Part shown: piece by piece, positions 34,501-48,191 of the stretch
Position numbering within the stretch: position 1 is the first letter of the stretch
How the letters are laid out: each line of letters begins with the position of its first letter
NCBI GenBank assembly: GCA_029582265.1
Contig: CM055816.1
Span: 27,076,366-27,140,365, forward strand
Source: Zoroaster sp. YZ-2022
Lineage: Eukaryota; Echinodermata; Asteroidea; Forcipulatida; Zoroasteridae
Length of the DNA: 64,000 bases
Direction: 5' to 3'
The notes under the pieces: model-generated
The model's database searches: none
Told to the model about the DNA's origin: nothing
The model's input: only the letters and a program-made list of their open reading frames with translations
Program-made: the position numbers and the translations under genes

Positions 34501-37500
34501 ATTTTAGGGGGCGATCGTCACGATCGGGCGGGCGTTCGGCTGGCGTAGGATCGATAATCTGTTGTGAACGGTGACGCAGGTGCGGCTCATTGGCTGGCCA
34601 GCTGGCGGTATTTTCGGTCACTGAAGTGTCGGCTGGCTGCTCGATCGCTCTCCTGATCGTGTCTGCCCATGCCTTGCGCCGATCACGGTATGTTGGTGAT
34701 CGAATTTCGGGCCTGCGGTTGTTCTTAGAGGCTCACTTCAATACTGTCGCAAAATTTATGCTCGTTGCATATAAATATTTCGTTCTGACACGAAGTCATG
34801 CCGTTATGATCCCGATTGGTGTGGGCGATCGCAACTGAGGTCACAGGATTGGCTGAATAAACTGCGCTGACAAATCAGTGTTTGCGCAGGCTGCGATGCA
34901 GTGATGCGTGTTTTAAAAAGCGAAGACTGCTTATCGTATAAAAATTATACATTGTTTAGTGAAATTGCTGTAGTGTATAAGGCTGTGGTTGATCCCGGTG
35001 CTGTGTTCGGCGATCGATCAGATGGTGAAGGTGAATGCGGCGGTGGGGTATCGTCAGGGTACTGGAGAGCGATGGCGTAACTATGGTCCGGTGAAGTGCA
35101 CCTCTTCTGGGGGTATCATCTTTCGTCTCGTTCAAAATTCAGATGAGGAAACCCGCCGTTTACGCCACTGTGATTGGGCGGTTGAAGGTGAAGCAATTGT
35201 TGGTGTTATGTTTATGTTGTTTAACACCGGTTAAGATTAGCCTGAATCTTCGTGAGGATAGTATCGCTCGTTCGTTTGATCATCGCTGCCGCTTGATATG
35301 CGTTATGCGCCAACAATGACTACCGACTTTCATCTGAAATCGTACAATGTGCGTGCGGGTGCGCCCCGCTGGGTGGTGAGAATTCATGCGCCCGGCATGA
35401 GGGTGTGCCCTCAGTTTTTCGGCGGATTGACCGTTGGTGGTTGTGAAATATTTTATATAACCTCAGAGAGTTTCAACGTGATATTTGGACATAGGCACGA
35501 AAAATGATTCTTCGTTGCCGCAAGGTGGCTGCTTTCGGTGGACGTTTTCGCGAGGCGGTTTCTGGGACGAGATGACTTCGACGGACTTAACGGTAAATGA
35601 AGGAAGTGAATTGTCGTCAATATTTTCAACGATTTCGGGTTTCGTGTTTTGCGGAACACCAGTGTTTGTGTTGGCTGCTGTTTGTGGTTGGTGCGCCTGT
35701 AGTCGGGAGATGGCGTGATCATGAACGGAGGATGTTTTGTTTAATAGTAACGATGATGAAGGTTATAAACGAAAAATTACTCCGTTGAACTCTGCTTCTG
35801 GCTCGGTGCTGATGAATGTTTGAGACGTTACAGGGGTTTGTTAAGAGCCGTAGCCAATAAGTTACAAAATGTGCCTCTGGTGCCATGCTATCGCTACGAG
35901 ATAATGTTTCGCGTCATTTTGTTGCGTTACAAAGAGACCAGCACAGCTCGTTTGCCTGTTGTGTTGCAGGCTCGGTGCAGTGGCTCTTCACACAGGTGGT
36001 TTATTAATCTGGGCCAGGGCACATGGGGAACACAGTGGGCATGACAGTCGGTTTGATATGTGGTGTCGGTTGTCGTTAGTTTTGATAACCCATCGTGCGT
36101 CGCGTAATAAATTCGGTTGCAAGTAACTGTTAGTAATCTCCATGGCGCTCGTCCGATTTGTCGACGTCTGAAGTAACGTTGGTTGGACACTCTTCTTTGT
36201 TGACGATTTTAACGTGTGCGCCTGCCCGGACAGGCTTAGCTAAACAACCTAACCTGCCTCTTCGTTGAAGAAGAGGCTGTTGCATGTGAGGATGCGAAGG
36301 TTGTAATCCATGGAACAGAATGCATTTTGGTTTGCCAGGCTGTGTTCATGAAAAGCGGATGCTCGTGTGTGTAGGCCTGGATGCCAGGCGGCTTTGTGGC
36401 TCTCGCTGTGTCGCCAACAAGGAATAAAAAAGCTGTTGACGAAAATGTTCGTGAGTGCTGGTGTGTTTTAAATCATTGAGCTGCTAATCCCAGATAGTGG
36501 GCGTGCATGCATGATGCGCGGATGCTCACTGAGTGCGTGACATGCTGAATGGTGCAATGGCTGTCGATGCGGCGGCATGCTCAGTGGTTCAGGTCAGAAA
36601 TGTAAAGGGTGCGCCGTGGTGGGGGCGCCGGCTGTTGTCATCAAAGTCGCTGTGCCTCGGAATTTTCTGAAAAACTGGTTGAGGCCAGCCGGATGACCCG
36701 CGTCGCTGGCAGGGGTCCTGTTTCCAACGGTATTTTGAACCTGAAAAAAGGTGGTCTGGTGATTTCAACGTAAAGACCGCACCAAATAACTTTCTTTCGG
36801 TCGGACGTTCGCACTGGCGGAAAGATGATTTCGACGGGATGAAGATAACTTCCTGAAACGGACTGGCGATAATGGGAAAACAAGGTTAACATATCGTCGT
36901 ATTTTCTTTGATTTTAAAACGTGGGTTTTAAAGTATTTTTTACGGTGCGAATGTTTGTGTTGCTATATGGAGTTTGACGGTGCACCATCGTCGCCGTGGG
37001 CGGTTGCCTCACCGCCGACAAGATCAAATCGGATCAGTTTTCCGTCATTCAACAGGCTGTTATGTGAGCACCAGTTTTGTGGGCATGTGCGATTTGATTC
37101 CGCTTTGCCGCGCCCAGACTCGGGCCTGAATCGAATGTTGACCATGGTGCTGCTGTTCGTGCGCGGCGGGTGGGCTCAAATCGTTTTTGTCAGACGAGCG
37201 CACTCCGCTGACTCGCGCGCTGACTGTCGTGTGGTGCGACTCGGTCACGTTTTCAATCAGGTGGCCCTTGCGTTACGCCGTGTCGGCGACGCGATCGTTT
37301 CAATCGAATGACCGCCACGTTATCAACGTGCACGCAACTGGACAATTTGTCGGTCTGGCGGCTGCGTCGCGGGATGCTGTTCTGAAGCAAAATCGCGATG
37401 AGCCTGCTGTGAACAGCGTGTGTTTCAATTCAATACATTCAGCTCTTAAATGACGATCGGAAAACCGTGCGACGCTGATAATGCACCGCGGGCGGCTCAG

Positions 37501-40500
37501 CACGACGCTTATGCGCTGTCAGCTCAGATATGGTTCGCCTTTCTTTCGGAACAACAGGCAACCTGAACTTTATATAAATTTATAACTCTGATTAAAACGT
37601 TCTTTAATCGACCGGAGATCGCTGTTATGGGCCTGACGTGGGCCGGTGGGTGAACTCCCGTAGACCTGGTATAGTACCATTGATGTGAGAGGCAAAATGC
37701 CGTTAAAGTGAGGACGCTGATTGCCTGATGGATGAGCCGTTGTTATGCCTCTGGTATCAGGTGCCTGACAGCGTTTACGGGTTGGGTGAAATGGGGCCCG
37801 CCTGTCGCGATGGGCGGTGTGCAGCTGGTGGGTGGGCGTTGCCAACGCCTGGGCTGGTCAGTTTTTGCCAGTGGGGGTGCGCGAACTGAAACGAGGGCGG
37901 GTGCACCCGGCTTGTTCTGTTCAGCGTAGTGGACGGGTCGTGACTGCGTGGTGAGGTCGATGTCCAGTGGTGCAGTGATTGTGAGCTTCGGCGGATGGCT
38001 GTCGTGAAGATAAACGCGATGTGATGAATTCCGTACGACGATACGAAACAAACGCGGTCTCTTCAATTTTCGTGATTGGTTTGGTGCTGAAATGGAGACG
38101 AGAGAATTTTTGAGAACCCCGTTCACTTATTGACTGTTCAACGTATAAAGTTGTGGGTTCATAAACAATTTTTGTTCGGGCATGACTAATGTGAACGAAG
38201 CCAAATCATGTTGGGTTTGTTGTTGGCGGTCGGCAACATGACGAGCTGTGGGAGTGAAGGATGAGGAGGATGATGTGGGTGCCAAGCCTGGGTAAATTTG
38301 ACATATGTGGGTAATCGAGTAGCCTGTTTTGTTGAAATGCTGCTCGTGTGTTTTAGTAATGCGCCGTAGCTGTTGGTTCAACACGTAGTATTTTTGTATT
38401 TTCAAGGACAGCTCGTTACGCTATGGTGGGGACGTATGGCGACGTTACGGGCACGGTAATGTTATTCTAACGGTGGCGCGAGCAGTATCGGGGGCTATTT
38501 TGCTACATCCCGTCGTGATGAGGGTCCGGGCGAGGCAATGTGCAATATTGCAACGGCGATAAACGGTATAAAGTGTTAACAGTCGGGGATTTCTTCGACC
38601 ACGCTGTGTAATATGCGGCTGTGGTGGATGGTCAATTCTGGCGTTCTGGCTCTCCGGAAGCAACCAACAACCTCTACCTGAGCAAAACGCTAAATATATC
38701 ATTCGGGTTAAAGCGTGTTAACAAAAACGAAAACGATATGCGGAAGATTCAGTGACCATTTCAAACAATGTTGAGGAGAACGGAACGTGAACCATGTCGG
38801 TATTTCGGTTAACGAACCTTGACATATGTATGGTTACTGGATGAAATTGCTCGAGTGACTCGACTCGGTCCGGACTGAACGCCGTGAACTCGTGACTCGG
38901 GTCAGACCGCCAGTCAGGACTCTTGCTAACTCAGACTGAGGATCGCCATTATCATGTTTATCTGCTGACAATTAATGAATTTGTTTCGCTGATTCCCAGC
39001 AGTCAGTTACAAAATGGTGGTTTCGTCAATAAATTCAACAACGCTCTGGCTGGTGGCGTAAAATACAGGCGTCGTGATTGCGATCGGTTAAATGTGGACT
39101 TCTTTGAGCAAGGCAAAATGACCGTGTGTTCATGTTATGTTTTACAGCGACGCGTCTTTTCGTGGTGGCATGGTGGTGGGGCAATGGAATTGTTGTCGTG
39201 TCGTTAAATAAAACTCTTACCGACCGCTGGCCTGGTTTCAGCTCTGGGCTGCAGGTAGGTTGATGCTATAGTACAAATCCTCCTGACTTCCGGGAAAAAT
39301 TGTCTGAATTACTCCGTCGTTCGCTGTTCAGGCAGCGCGCCGGTTGATGATTTTTTCGCGAGGATGTTGTGTTTGGTACCCGGCGCTGGGTGATGTTCAA
39401 AATCAGTGATCGTGTAGAATGTCTTGTTTGGACGGACGTTGTGAACGACGACCGTGGCGCATCGTTAATCTGGAAACAAATCATGGTCAGATTCTGTGTG
39501 GTGTTTCGTTCGGTACGCGAATGACAGACTGTTGATTGCGGGCCGTTATGATTGATGACCGGTGTTTGTTTCATGTTCGATGAAGCGGGTACGGAATGGG
39601 GAGGTGCGAGAGCGGGGATGAAGGAAGGGAAGATGAATGTGTCGGGCTGGGGAACCCCAGCCGTCAATAATCCATCATGCAAGGTGAAAATGACGTCAGC
39701 ATGACTGGTGTTACGACAGGCCGAAGGATTATCGTTTTCACGTATTGACCTACTGCTTCCATAACTGAAAAATCGTCTGTTTACCGTGTTGTTTACAATG
39801 GTAAAATTATTTTGGCGTGACCTGATTCATTAGACTACTGTTCGAGATAATGAAGGGTTATGGGAGCAGGCAATGGGGTCCACGATGCTAACCTCTTCGC
39901 AGATCTTTAACGTCGTGAGCAGCCCGCGCTTCAGTGATCCTGACCATTCCGCCTTCAAGTATGTGTGCAAACATGGTTCCGGCGCCGGTCGCACTGTTTC
40001 GGGGTAAAATAACCGCGGACCGGCATCGCTCGGAGATATATCGCAAAAATGACACAAAATAGTTGTTGGTATATGATGAGATCGGACGTACGGGTCTATA
40101 AAGACGCCTCATATTTTTTTGCCGTGCTGCTGGCCTCGGCTTTAAGGCTGTTGTGCAATCGCCAGTAACGATAAATACGGGCCTGACCAGGTTACTGATC
40201 GCTGTTCGGCCGTCTTCCTGAATGCGGAACGTTTGAGTGGTTGCTCGTTCGACTGTTTTTGTATTTGAGGCCGCAAAAATGCTGATAATGATCGTTTTCT
40301 TTGTTCGCTGGCAGATCGGACAGTGGTGTGAGCAACCACCGGATGACGTATTTCGGTTGTCGGTTGCAGCGTGAGCAAGCGAATGATCTGCATGATATCG
40401 TGAAGGGAACGATAACTCATGTTTCCATTCGTTACCTACGCTTCAGCTCAACTGCGACTCTGAACAGGACCAGTTTGTGATCGCTGCTCAACGGGATTGC

Positions 40501-41320
40501 GTGCAATTACCGTCCGTTCTGGCAATCGATCGATCGGTTGATGATTGCCTTTCCGTCGATGACTGCGATCGAGACGTGCGTCACGCAAACGCGGTATGGT
40601 TTATAAACAATGAATATGAACTGGACAAAATACTGAACGCGGTACCAGCGCAAAATAAAGGAAAAGAGATGAAGGTTTGACGATTGTCGTCGGTTTATGA
40701 CGTTCGGCGCTCGTTGGTTGATCAGTTACAGCCAGACGTTTCCGGTGGTGTCGGTGGCCATCGACGCCCGCGTCATCGCTCGGTTACGGGTCATTGACCG
40801 CCTGAGAATGTTTCTGAAACGATCATGTTACCAGACGTTTCGAGAACTATGCAGATGTGATTCAATAACTGTGCGATAAACGTGAGAATGTCTGCAATGT
40901 TTCACGTGTGCGGGCTGCGGCGGGTGGTCGCGGGGTGTTCCGCCTTCCAGACTGTTGCGACTGTCGTGGTTCAGCCTGTTGACTGACATGAATATGAACT
41001 GGTTTGCCCTCGTGTTCGGCCAGCGACAGCCGGTGATCGGGCCCATCTGGCAAAGATCAACTGTGCCTCGGTGTTTCCCAATGACGGGTAAAATGGTTAC
41101 CATAATCTCGGTCGTAACAAAATGTCGCAGATGTGATCCTGCGGATATGAGTTATGAACTGCTGTAATCTTCACATATTGCTGATAACACTGAAGCATCG
41201 GCGTCTGCAATCCTGTTTTATTCTTTAAAATCAAAGTGGCTGTCGTTCAAATTCACCATGAAGATGATTCAGGGTCTGTTGTTATTTCGATGCCCTTGTT
41301 CTTTCGCCTGGGATGTGCTA
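31528..41320 (-). repeat. Inner right palindrome arm, scrambled and GC-shifted copy of 18.7-31.5 kb
   Basis: This stretch is about half G+C, against about a third elsewhere, and is rich in CG and in words such as GATCG, GCTGG and CCGGC. Reverse-complemented, it still aligns in order with 18,700-31,527. Shared words include CAACATTGATGGAATCC (31,881 against 31,083), GATGAACGAAACATT-like sequence (32,335 against 30,369), TGCCTCCGG (33,590 against 28,635) and TTGATTTTAAAGAAT (41,221 against 18,790). It is 9.8 kb against 12.8 kb in the partner, so it has lost length as well as identity. Stop codons are depleted, which produces many spurious open frames of 60-138 codons. I see no independent gene here. 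It is best explained as low-accuracy sequence, not as an island of foreign DNA. Confidence 0.85.
33661..34207 (-). repeat. Degraded reverse-complement copy of the 19-bp minisatellite
   Basis: Repeated words such as CTCATTGACGGGT, CTCGTTGACGGGTTGTC and CTCATTGACAGGT are the reverse complement of the unit at 27,898-28,548 (GGACAACCTGTCAATGAGT). The array is about 545 bp against 651 bp in the partner, and its units are corrupted irregularly. Because the unit is known, this is the clearest place to see how the inner right arm has been altered. Confidence 0.85.
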
Positions 41321-42183
41321 CCAAAATGTCTCTGAAGTGGTGTGCTCTTCACCGTGGTAGTCGATGAAACTCACCCAAATTGATCTTTGGGAATCTGGTT
41401 ATGGGACGTACTACCGTGTCTCTAGAAAGGTATTGTGCTCTTCACCGTGGTAGTCGATGAAACTCATCCAAATTGATCTTTGGGACATCCTGAATAACAT
41501 GGGACGTACTACAAAATGTCTCTAAGTAGGTTTTGTGCTTCACCATGGTAGTCGATGAAACTCACCCAAATTGGTCTTTAGGTTGTCTGAATAACATTTT
41601 GGCTACGGGGTTTGTACATATGGGTTGATTCTACAATACGATGTTCTTTGTTTCCGTATGTTTGAATCGTTTGAGAGTCGTTGGCACACATTTAATGGAA
41701 GGGCATTAACCGATTCATTACATCAATTGTCTCAAACGTGTGAGGACAAATGATAAATTTGTAGTACAATGATTACAGTTCATGCGTTTAAGTTTATTTC
41801 AATATGTCGTAAATACTAAACAAGAATCCAGTGTCCCAATAATTATCCAATATACATGTGGCCGGGGGTCACACAGGGGACCCTGTTCGTTTTCATCGAA
41901 CACTTCATTGCAATTTGTACTATTGTGGTAATATCTGTACAGATAATACTGCAAACAATAATGTCCAATTTCGAACAATAACAAACACCTCGTGATCTCC
42001 TGCCACCTACTGTCCCAAAAAGTCACAGTCTCATCTACCCACCCATCTGTCGATCGGGTCTTGCCTAAAATAACGTTTGGACAGTTAGTACTACTTGGAC
42101 GCCTAAGAACACACAATGCAACTTTTGTGCCTAATGACTACGAATTAATGCGCCTTTTCCGTTTATTTCAATATATCATAATT

Positions 42184-42232
42184 TCTCATGAGGACGATCA
42201 GAGCATACTGATCAAACGTCAGTTGTAACCTC
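42184..42232 (+). ncRNA. Decayed hammerhead-like motif, right-arm copy
   Basis: CATGAGGACGATCA, GAGCATAC, TGATCAAAC, then GTCAGTTGTAACCTC. Stem II is intact. The core has CATGA where CTGATGA is expected and AAAC where GAAAC is expected. It complements the left copy at 17,717-17,772: each arm keeps different parts of the ancestral core. Confidence 0.4.
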
Positions 42233-43599
42233 AGTTCTTTCAGTTAGTACTACTCAATTGAAATTTCACATGGTGTCACCGCAATTAGTCTTACCTATAT
42301 CATAACTTTCTTAACACTAAACAAAGAACTTGGCGTCAATTTAATATTATCAATATCCCGAAACCCATGTCAGCGTTTTAAAGCTTAACCTCTGTTTTAT
42401 ATTTATAACTGTTACCACACAAACATTACAAAGAGATGATGTTTACTTGTTATAAAAGCCAAAACAGACGACACAGGGTCAAAGTGGAGATCCACTCCTG
42501 AAATCACCAAACTTAATTGTAAAATGGCTATTTTATTCTCATATTTCTAAAACCTGTGTGTTCCGCTTTTGTGTAGTCGTGGTCACGTGTCCATCCTACC
42601 TTCCTTGTGAATCTCTGCACCTGAGAATCAGTGTTGTGATCCAAGACCACATTGAAAAAGATAATTCTTTCTCAGTGGTACAATATAAACTGCAGGTATT
42701 ATGCAGTCACTGGCTTAATACCTTTCTATTTATATGCAGTAACTATTGGATTATAGTGCCCTGTTGGGCCAGTGTATGCTCGTGGGTATTATTTACAGTC
42801 ACTGGCGGTTCTTCTGATTGAGCAGACTCGACTGAGATTAGGAAGCCGTTAAATCTCATCATTTGACACAGTGCAGTACATTATGCACACAAAATGTACA
42901 GTGTAGTGCATTATGCACCTGGCTACATAAACCTAATACATTAGCCTGTCTACTGTGCAAACAGTTCGAAATGCACATCAGTATACACATGCCACATTGT
43001 TATTGATCTGTATACAGTGTTTAACTTCGGGACAGCGCACCGAATATGTGTGCCGAATAAATCGGTGCAGGATGGGGATATCGTGTTAAAATGCGCACTA
43101 CGGACAACAGCCTTCGTCAAAGGTATTATATATGGCCAAGGCTACGTGTGTGCTGAATTTCTCGGGCAAATCACGCTCACTGCTGCGATTAAATTCATAG
43201 TTGTGTCATTGATGAGAATCTTCCACTTCAGTCGTAGACCTTCTAGACATATCCTTAAAGACTCACAATACGATAAGGAACATGCTCCCATAAGACAAGA
43301 ACGTAAAGATTGCAATTGAATCTCCACACACACATCCAGTGTTCAATACAGCTTCTTGTCTGGTCACTGTATACATAATGTTTATGTGGTGGGGCTACAG
43401 TATAATAGGGTCAGTGGGCTGACTCCAGACGACCATGACATACAAGACTGACAGGGTGCTGACTAAATACGATCGATAGTTGAGTAACTGGTCAATAACA
43501 ACAGTACTATTGTCAATAAGGATTGGTATTACGTTAGATGATGACGAAAAACCTGGTCAATTTTTTAGTCTGCCGTCTGTCCGTTGGCTGTTCGTCTGT

Positions 43600-44110
43600 C
43601 CCTAATTATGGATAGCATAATAATACTAATAACAATAAGATTTGGCGCGCACCTTATCCATGCTGGGCGCTCAAGGCGCGAAACAAAAGATAAAACATGA
43701 ATACAAACAATATACAATGATAGCATAGGAAAAAATTATGGACCGAGATGTATAACACATGCAATTAATGACCTACATCATCTTTGAAGAATTATGACAT
43801 AAGATGAGTTTTAATGACGACTTAAATCTAGTATACTATGACAAATTTGAGTTGGTTGGAAGATGATTCCAGAGTCTCAGGCCGCGACAGAAAAATACCT
43901 ATCACCCAGTTCCGTTTTAAGTTGGTTCCTTTAGGAGTGACATGTTGCTGGAGAGCAAATTGCGTGAATATTGAGATACGAGAGTTGTGTGATGGGTTCT
44001 TTTCAGAAACTGTACATAGCTTCGCGATACTTGAGATAAACATGGTGTTACCTGAAACCGAAACGACCTCGATATTCCACCATGCAAGAAAAATTGCCAT
44101 TTATAATTTA
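43600..44110 (-). pseudogene. Fragment of a non-LTR retroelement 3' end (right copy)
   Basis: Partner of 15,760-16,300. On the minus strand a frame reads WVIGIFLSRPETLESSSNQL before a stop, and FKSSLKTHLM follows in another frame. It is disrupted in both arms. Confidence 0.4.
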
Positions 44111-44261
44111 TTTTGGTGATTTTCAAAAGGGCGGGTTACTCTGACCCCTGTGTCGTCTGTTTATGAAGCTTTAACTAGTAACATCTTGAAATATCTCTTT
44201 GAAATGTTTGTGTGGCAACAATTATAAATGAAAACAGTAAATGTGCTGAAAAGAAGAACCA

Positions 44262-44375
44262 GGTATAGGAATACTTCATATAGAATACTTCATGTAGGAA
44301 TACTTCATATGGGAATACTTCATATAGAATAGCATATGGGAATACTTCATAGGAATACTTCATATGGGAATACTT
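44262..44375 (-). repeat. 14-15 bp minisatellite, expanded in the right arm only
   Basis: About seven units of GGAATACTTCATATG with small changes. The left arm at 15,505-15,545 has barely two (ATGAAGTATTCCCATATTCC). This is a length difference between the arms that must have arisen after they separated. Confidence 0.8.
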
Positions 44376-44517
44376 CACTTACAAAAGAAGAAATTGTGTA
44401 CATGGACCTTATTTTTCTGACATGTGTGAGAATAATAAACCTTGGGTGATTTCAAAAGAAGAGTGGATTCCTCTTTGATCGCCATATTTGTCTGTTTTTA
44501 TATGATTCAATAACACG

Positions 44518-44752
44518 TCATATTATAACTAGCATATAATTATATAAAACATAATAGCTAGCATATAGTATATACAACATAACTGGCATATAGTATATAA
44601 CATAATAACTAGCATATAGTATATAAAACGCAATAACTAGCATATAGTATATAAAACATAATAACTAGCATATAGTATATAAAACATAATAACTAGCATA
44701 TAGTATATAAAACATAATAACTAGCATATAGTATATAAAACATAATTATATT
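44518..44752 (-). repeat. AT-rich minisatellite, right-arm copy
   Basis: Units of CTAGCATATAGTATATAAAACATAATAA, the reverse complement of the array at 15,118-15,360, with similar unit number but different unit variants. Confidence 0.85.
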
Positions 44753-45869
44753 CAATTAGATGAAACCCTATTCGCCCCAACCAAATTTTTGAGACGATTA
44801 CTCTCAAACTGTGTCACCTTGAGGCACAGCCAAAATGTTCAGGATGTCAAAATATCACGTTGTGAGAGTTTCATCGACTACCACGGTGAAAAGCACGAAA
44901 CTCACTCTAGCACTACCGTAAGTCGTGATGAAAAATGGAAATTGATTTTGAAATTTGAGTGCACGGTATAGCTTGAAGTTCTGCAGTCAGCAACTATCTG
45001 TCAAATCTTGTGTCTACAGAGACAGATTACAACTAGGCCTATATTTTTTCAACACATGAAAATTCTGGGAAATGATCCTATGGATATCCCCCGGTCCAAA
45101 GCTGATAAGGGGACGTATCCCCATCCCCCGGGATTTACGCCTGCGTACTCTAGAGACATTTAGGTAGTACGTCCCATGGTCTAATGTAGACCTTCATCAC
45201 ACTGTATCACCACCATCTTTTGTCAGGTTAATACCTGTGTACTGAGGACCAGACTGGTTTCCTTCGAGCCTTACATGTATTTGTGTTGAAGAACACAAAC
45301 ATGGTTGTACTTTGATAAAGATTTAATAGCTACCATGCGACAGAAGCATCATGATGGTTCCTGGCCTGTGTAATTTGCCTAGGAGTTTTTATAACTGGAA
45401 ATTTATTCCTAATTCTCGTCCATCTTTCAATCCTTCATATCCCCCCAAAAAAAAAACACCATTGTATGGTGTATGCTGTAAACCCAGGCTAAAGTCATAT
45501 TCAACAAGTGAAGATGAACCTGACAGCAGATCCTGGGTGCCCGATGGGAGGAGGGGGGGGACATCAAACTTGATGGGCTAAACAAAAGGAAACATAACAT
45601 ACGTCCCATGAGACCCCGCCACATACCCCAGACACAGTCACCATGACATCATCACTGGCTGGCTGGCCAAGTTCACGTGCAGTTGATGATCATTGCCCTG
45701 CTGTGCATGTTCACGACTTGTGCGTGATGATCGACTTTCATCACTGTACTACAAATCAGGAAATGCTAATGCTGACCACAGAGTTGATCCTGACACCATG
45801 ACCCCAATCCCATTTGAACTTAGCGCATTTGGAAAGTTATGCAGTTTACGTTATGCATAGCATCCACCA

Positions 45870-46076
45870 TGCTTATGGCAGTTGTACATGTACGACTACC
45901 TCGTGGTACATGTACATTACTCTAGTGCAGTTATATATACAGGTACAGCTCCATGTGTGGTACTTTATGGTATAGAGTGGATATACGACGAGAACCACCA
46001 CTGCTATATAACAGCTGTTGTGTTAGTTGTATCAAGGGTCAAATACGCTTGACTCTCTCTGTATGGACGGTCCTAA
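45870..46076 (-). repeat. 220-bp direct repeat, copy 2 (right arm)
   Basis: Reverse-complement partner of 13,719-13,947, ending at GGACGGTCCTAA. Confidence 0.75.
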
Positions 46077-46939
46077 CCACACATTGTTTTTTATTATAAA
46101 TAATAAACATAAGGTTTAATAGCCTAAACATATCTTCACGATATGCAAGAACGTTAATTCTAGTATCACCGTGGACAAATGGATTAAAACTATTCCAAGA
46201 AGTGCGGTAGAATGAGTGTGACGACTAATTATAAAGATTCGAACTTTGTCAAACTCGGCACGAAAGGAAGAAAATTTATACAAAAAAAATATATAGAGGG
46301 TTGTGGATGCTAGATGTATTGTATGATTTATTATAAGAATTTTTTAAAACCGATTAAGAAGGATTAAGAGAAAGCAGTTGGAAAAATGATAAAATACATT
46401 ATTTTTAAGTTGCAGGTATTTATTTCTGAATAACATAAAAATATAAAAATAAAAAAATAAAAAAATAAAATATGACATGGGGTCAAGAAAAAATAATATT
46501 GATGTTTATATTGATTAAAAAGAGTTACGAAACGAAATTGGATACAATTGTGTTATTAGTAAAAGTAATACAAAATGTTGATGAAGTTTATATAAGAAAT
46601 AAAACAGAGTAGAGTGGGTGCCAGTTAGTGTTGGTAAATGAAACTACAACAAGAATTAAATGAAAGGTAATAGAAAAGATGGTGTGATTGCTGAATTCGG
46701 GTATAGTGACGATGACAGCGTATGAGTGGCGCGCACGCAGTAATCATTATGTTGTATTGACTGTGTGTGTACACATAACCACTCTGTATGCAGGATGCAT
46801 AGTACAAAACGTCGCGCGCGTTAATAAACTATATGGACACACCAAATAATGGACAAGATGCTTATAGTACGAAAGTACCCACAAAAATGGCTAAAAAGTA
46901 CAAAACAAAAAACTACCAAGACGAGCAATAAAAACGGCT

Positions 46940-47152
46940 TGTAAAGTTGTACATGTACATGTGCTGTAGGTGACTACCTCGTGGTACATGGGCCATTACT
47001 CTAGATGCAGATTATATTATGCAGGTACAGCTCCATGTATTAGTACTTTAGTATAGTGGATATACGACGAGAACCACCACTGCTATAACAGCTGTTAGGC
47101 TGTATCCAAGATCCAAGGTCAAATACACTCGTCTCTGTATGGACGGTCCTAA
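46940..47152 (-). repeat. 220-bp direct repeat, copy 1 (right arm)
   Basis: Reverse-complement partner of 12,625-12,845. The spacing between the two copies is preserved in this arm. Confidence 0.75.
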
Positions 47153-48191
47153 CCACATGTACAAAAAGGTGTATTTTTAATCTGCTAATTAATACAATCT
47201 AAAATGTTGTGATTAGTTAAGTTATTGTGAGGTCGGTAACTTTGATGAAATTTAAATTTTATGAATTTTTTGTTTAAAATTAAAAATGTTTCCTAAACTT
47301 TCATGAAAGTAAACCATCGAGAATAACAGATTTTTGCGGATCGAAAATCATGTAGAATGGCCCTAGAGTACATGAGCTAATAATACTAGCAGTACAAGTA
47401 CGGCATATATACATCATAAGTAAACACAGACTTAACAATTTGAGTACACAACATTTGAAAAAAGCATGAACAATTCTAGACTTAGTTCGACTGACTCTGA
47501 CAACACACTGTAGACTACAACGTAGTGTACTCACCAACTTGCTCCGTACTCTTCGGAGTGTTCAGTCCGTCTTTTTTTCCTGATATATTCCCAGCTTTGC
47601 CCGTAAGTTAGAACATGGGTTAGAAGTCATCCTAGAATTTTCAAAACGGAAGAAACCTTTTACAAAAATTGTGCCAGCGTAAAAACAGAATGAAAGGCTT
47701 ACAGTTACACTACGGAAGGTCGACAGTGCCTGCTGGTGGCGCGTGTCAAACGATCAACCATGTACATGTCAAACGAATCGTTTGATTGGCTAGCACATAG
47801 CTATCCTTATGAATATTCATATTTCCAGATGTTGTCCGGGGATTTCCCTTTTAAAGTGACATCAATATTGACCCTGTTTTCGTATTCCATGTACATGTAC
47901 ATGGCAGACGTATTGAATTACCCAGTAGCTTAAGGTTGGAATATGGCACTAGTTTGACCGTGGCTTGAACCCAGACCAGCTGTAATTGCGGCAGTCATTA
48001 ACGTGTACTGATCAAAGTTGACCTAGATTGTTTCGCTCACAGTGGAGTTCCAAATAAAGTTGCGAAATAGGTGGCGCTGTTTGGAAGTTTATAATTTTTA
48101 TACACTCAAGTTGTCACCCCATGGCAAATTATGATCAATTAATTGTTATTATGTTATATTGGTATTTTCTGTGCATTATATTACGGAGAGA

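Noticed and set aside
31904..41103. Many open frames of 60-138 codons on both strands in the GC-rich block, as if from foreign (bacterial) DNA
   Set aside because: The block is the corrupted reverse complement of 18.7-31.5 kb. The frames arise from stop-codon depletion and show no domains or partners in the clean copy.
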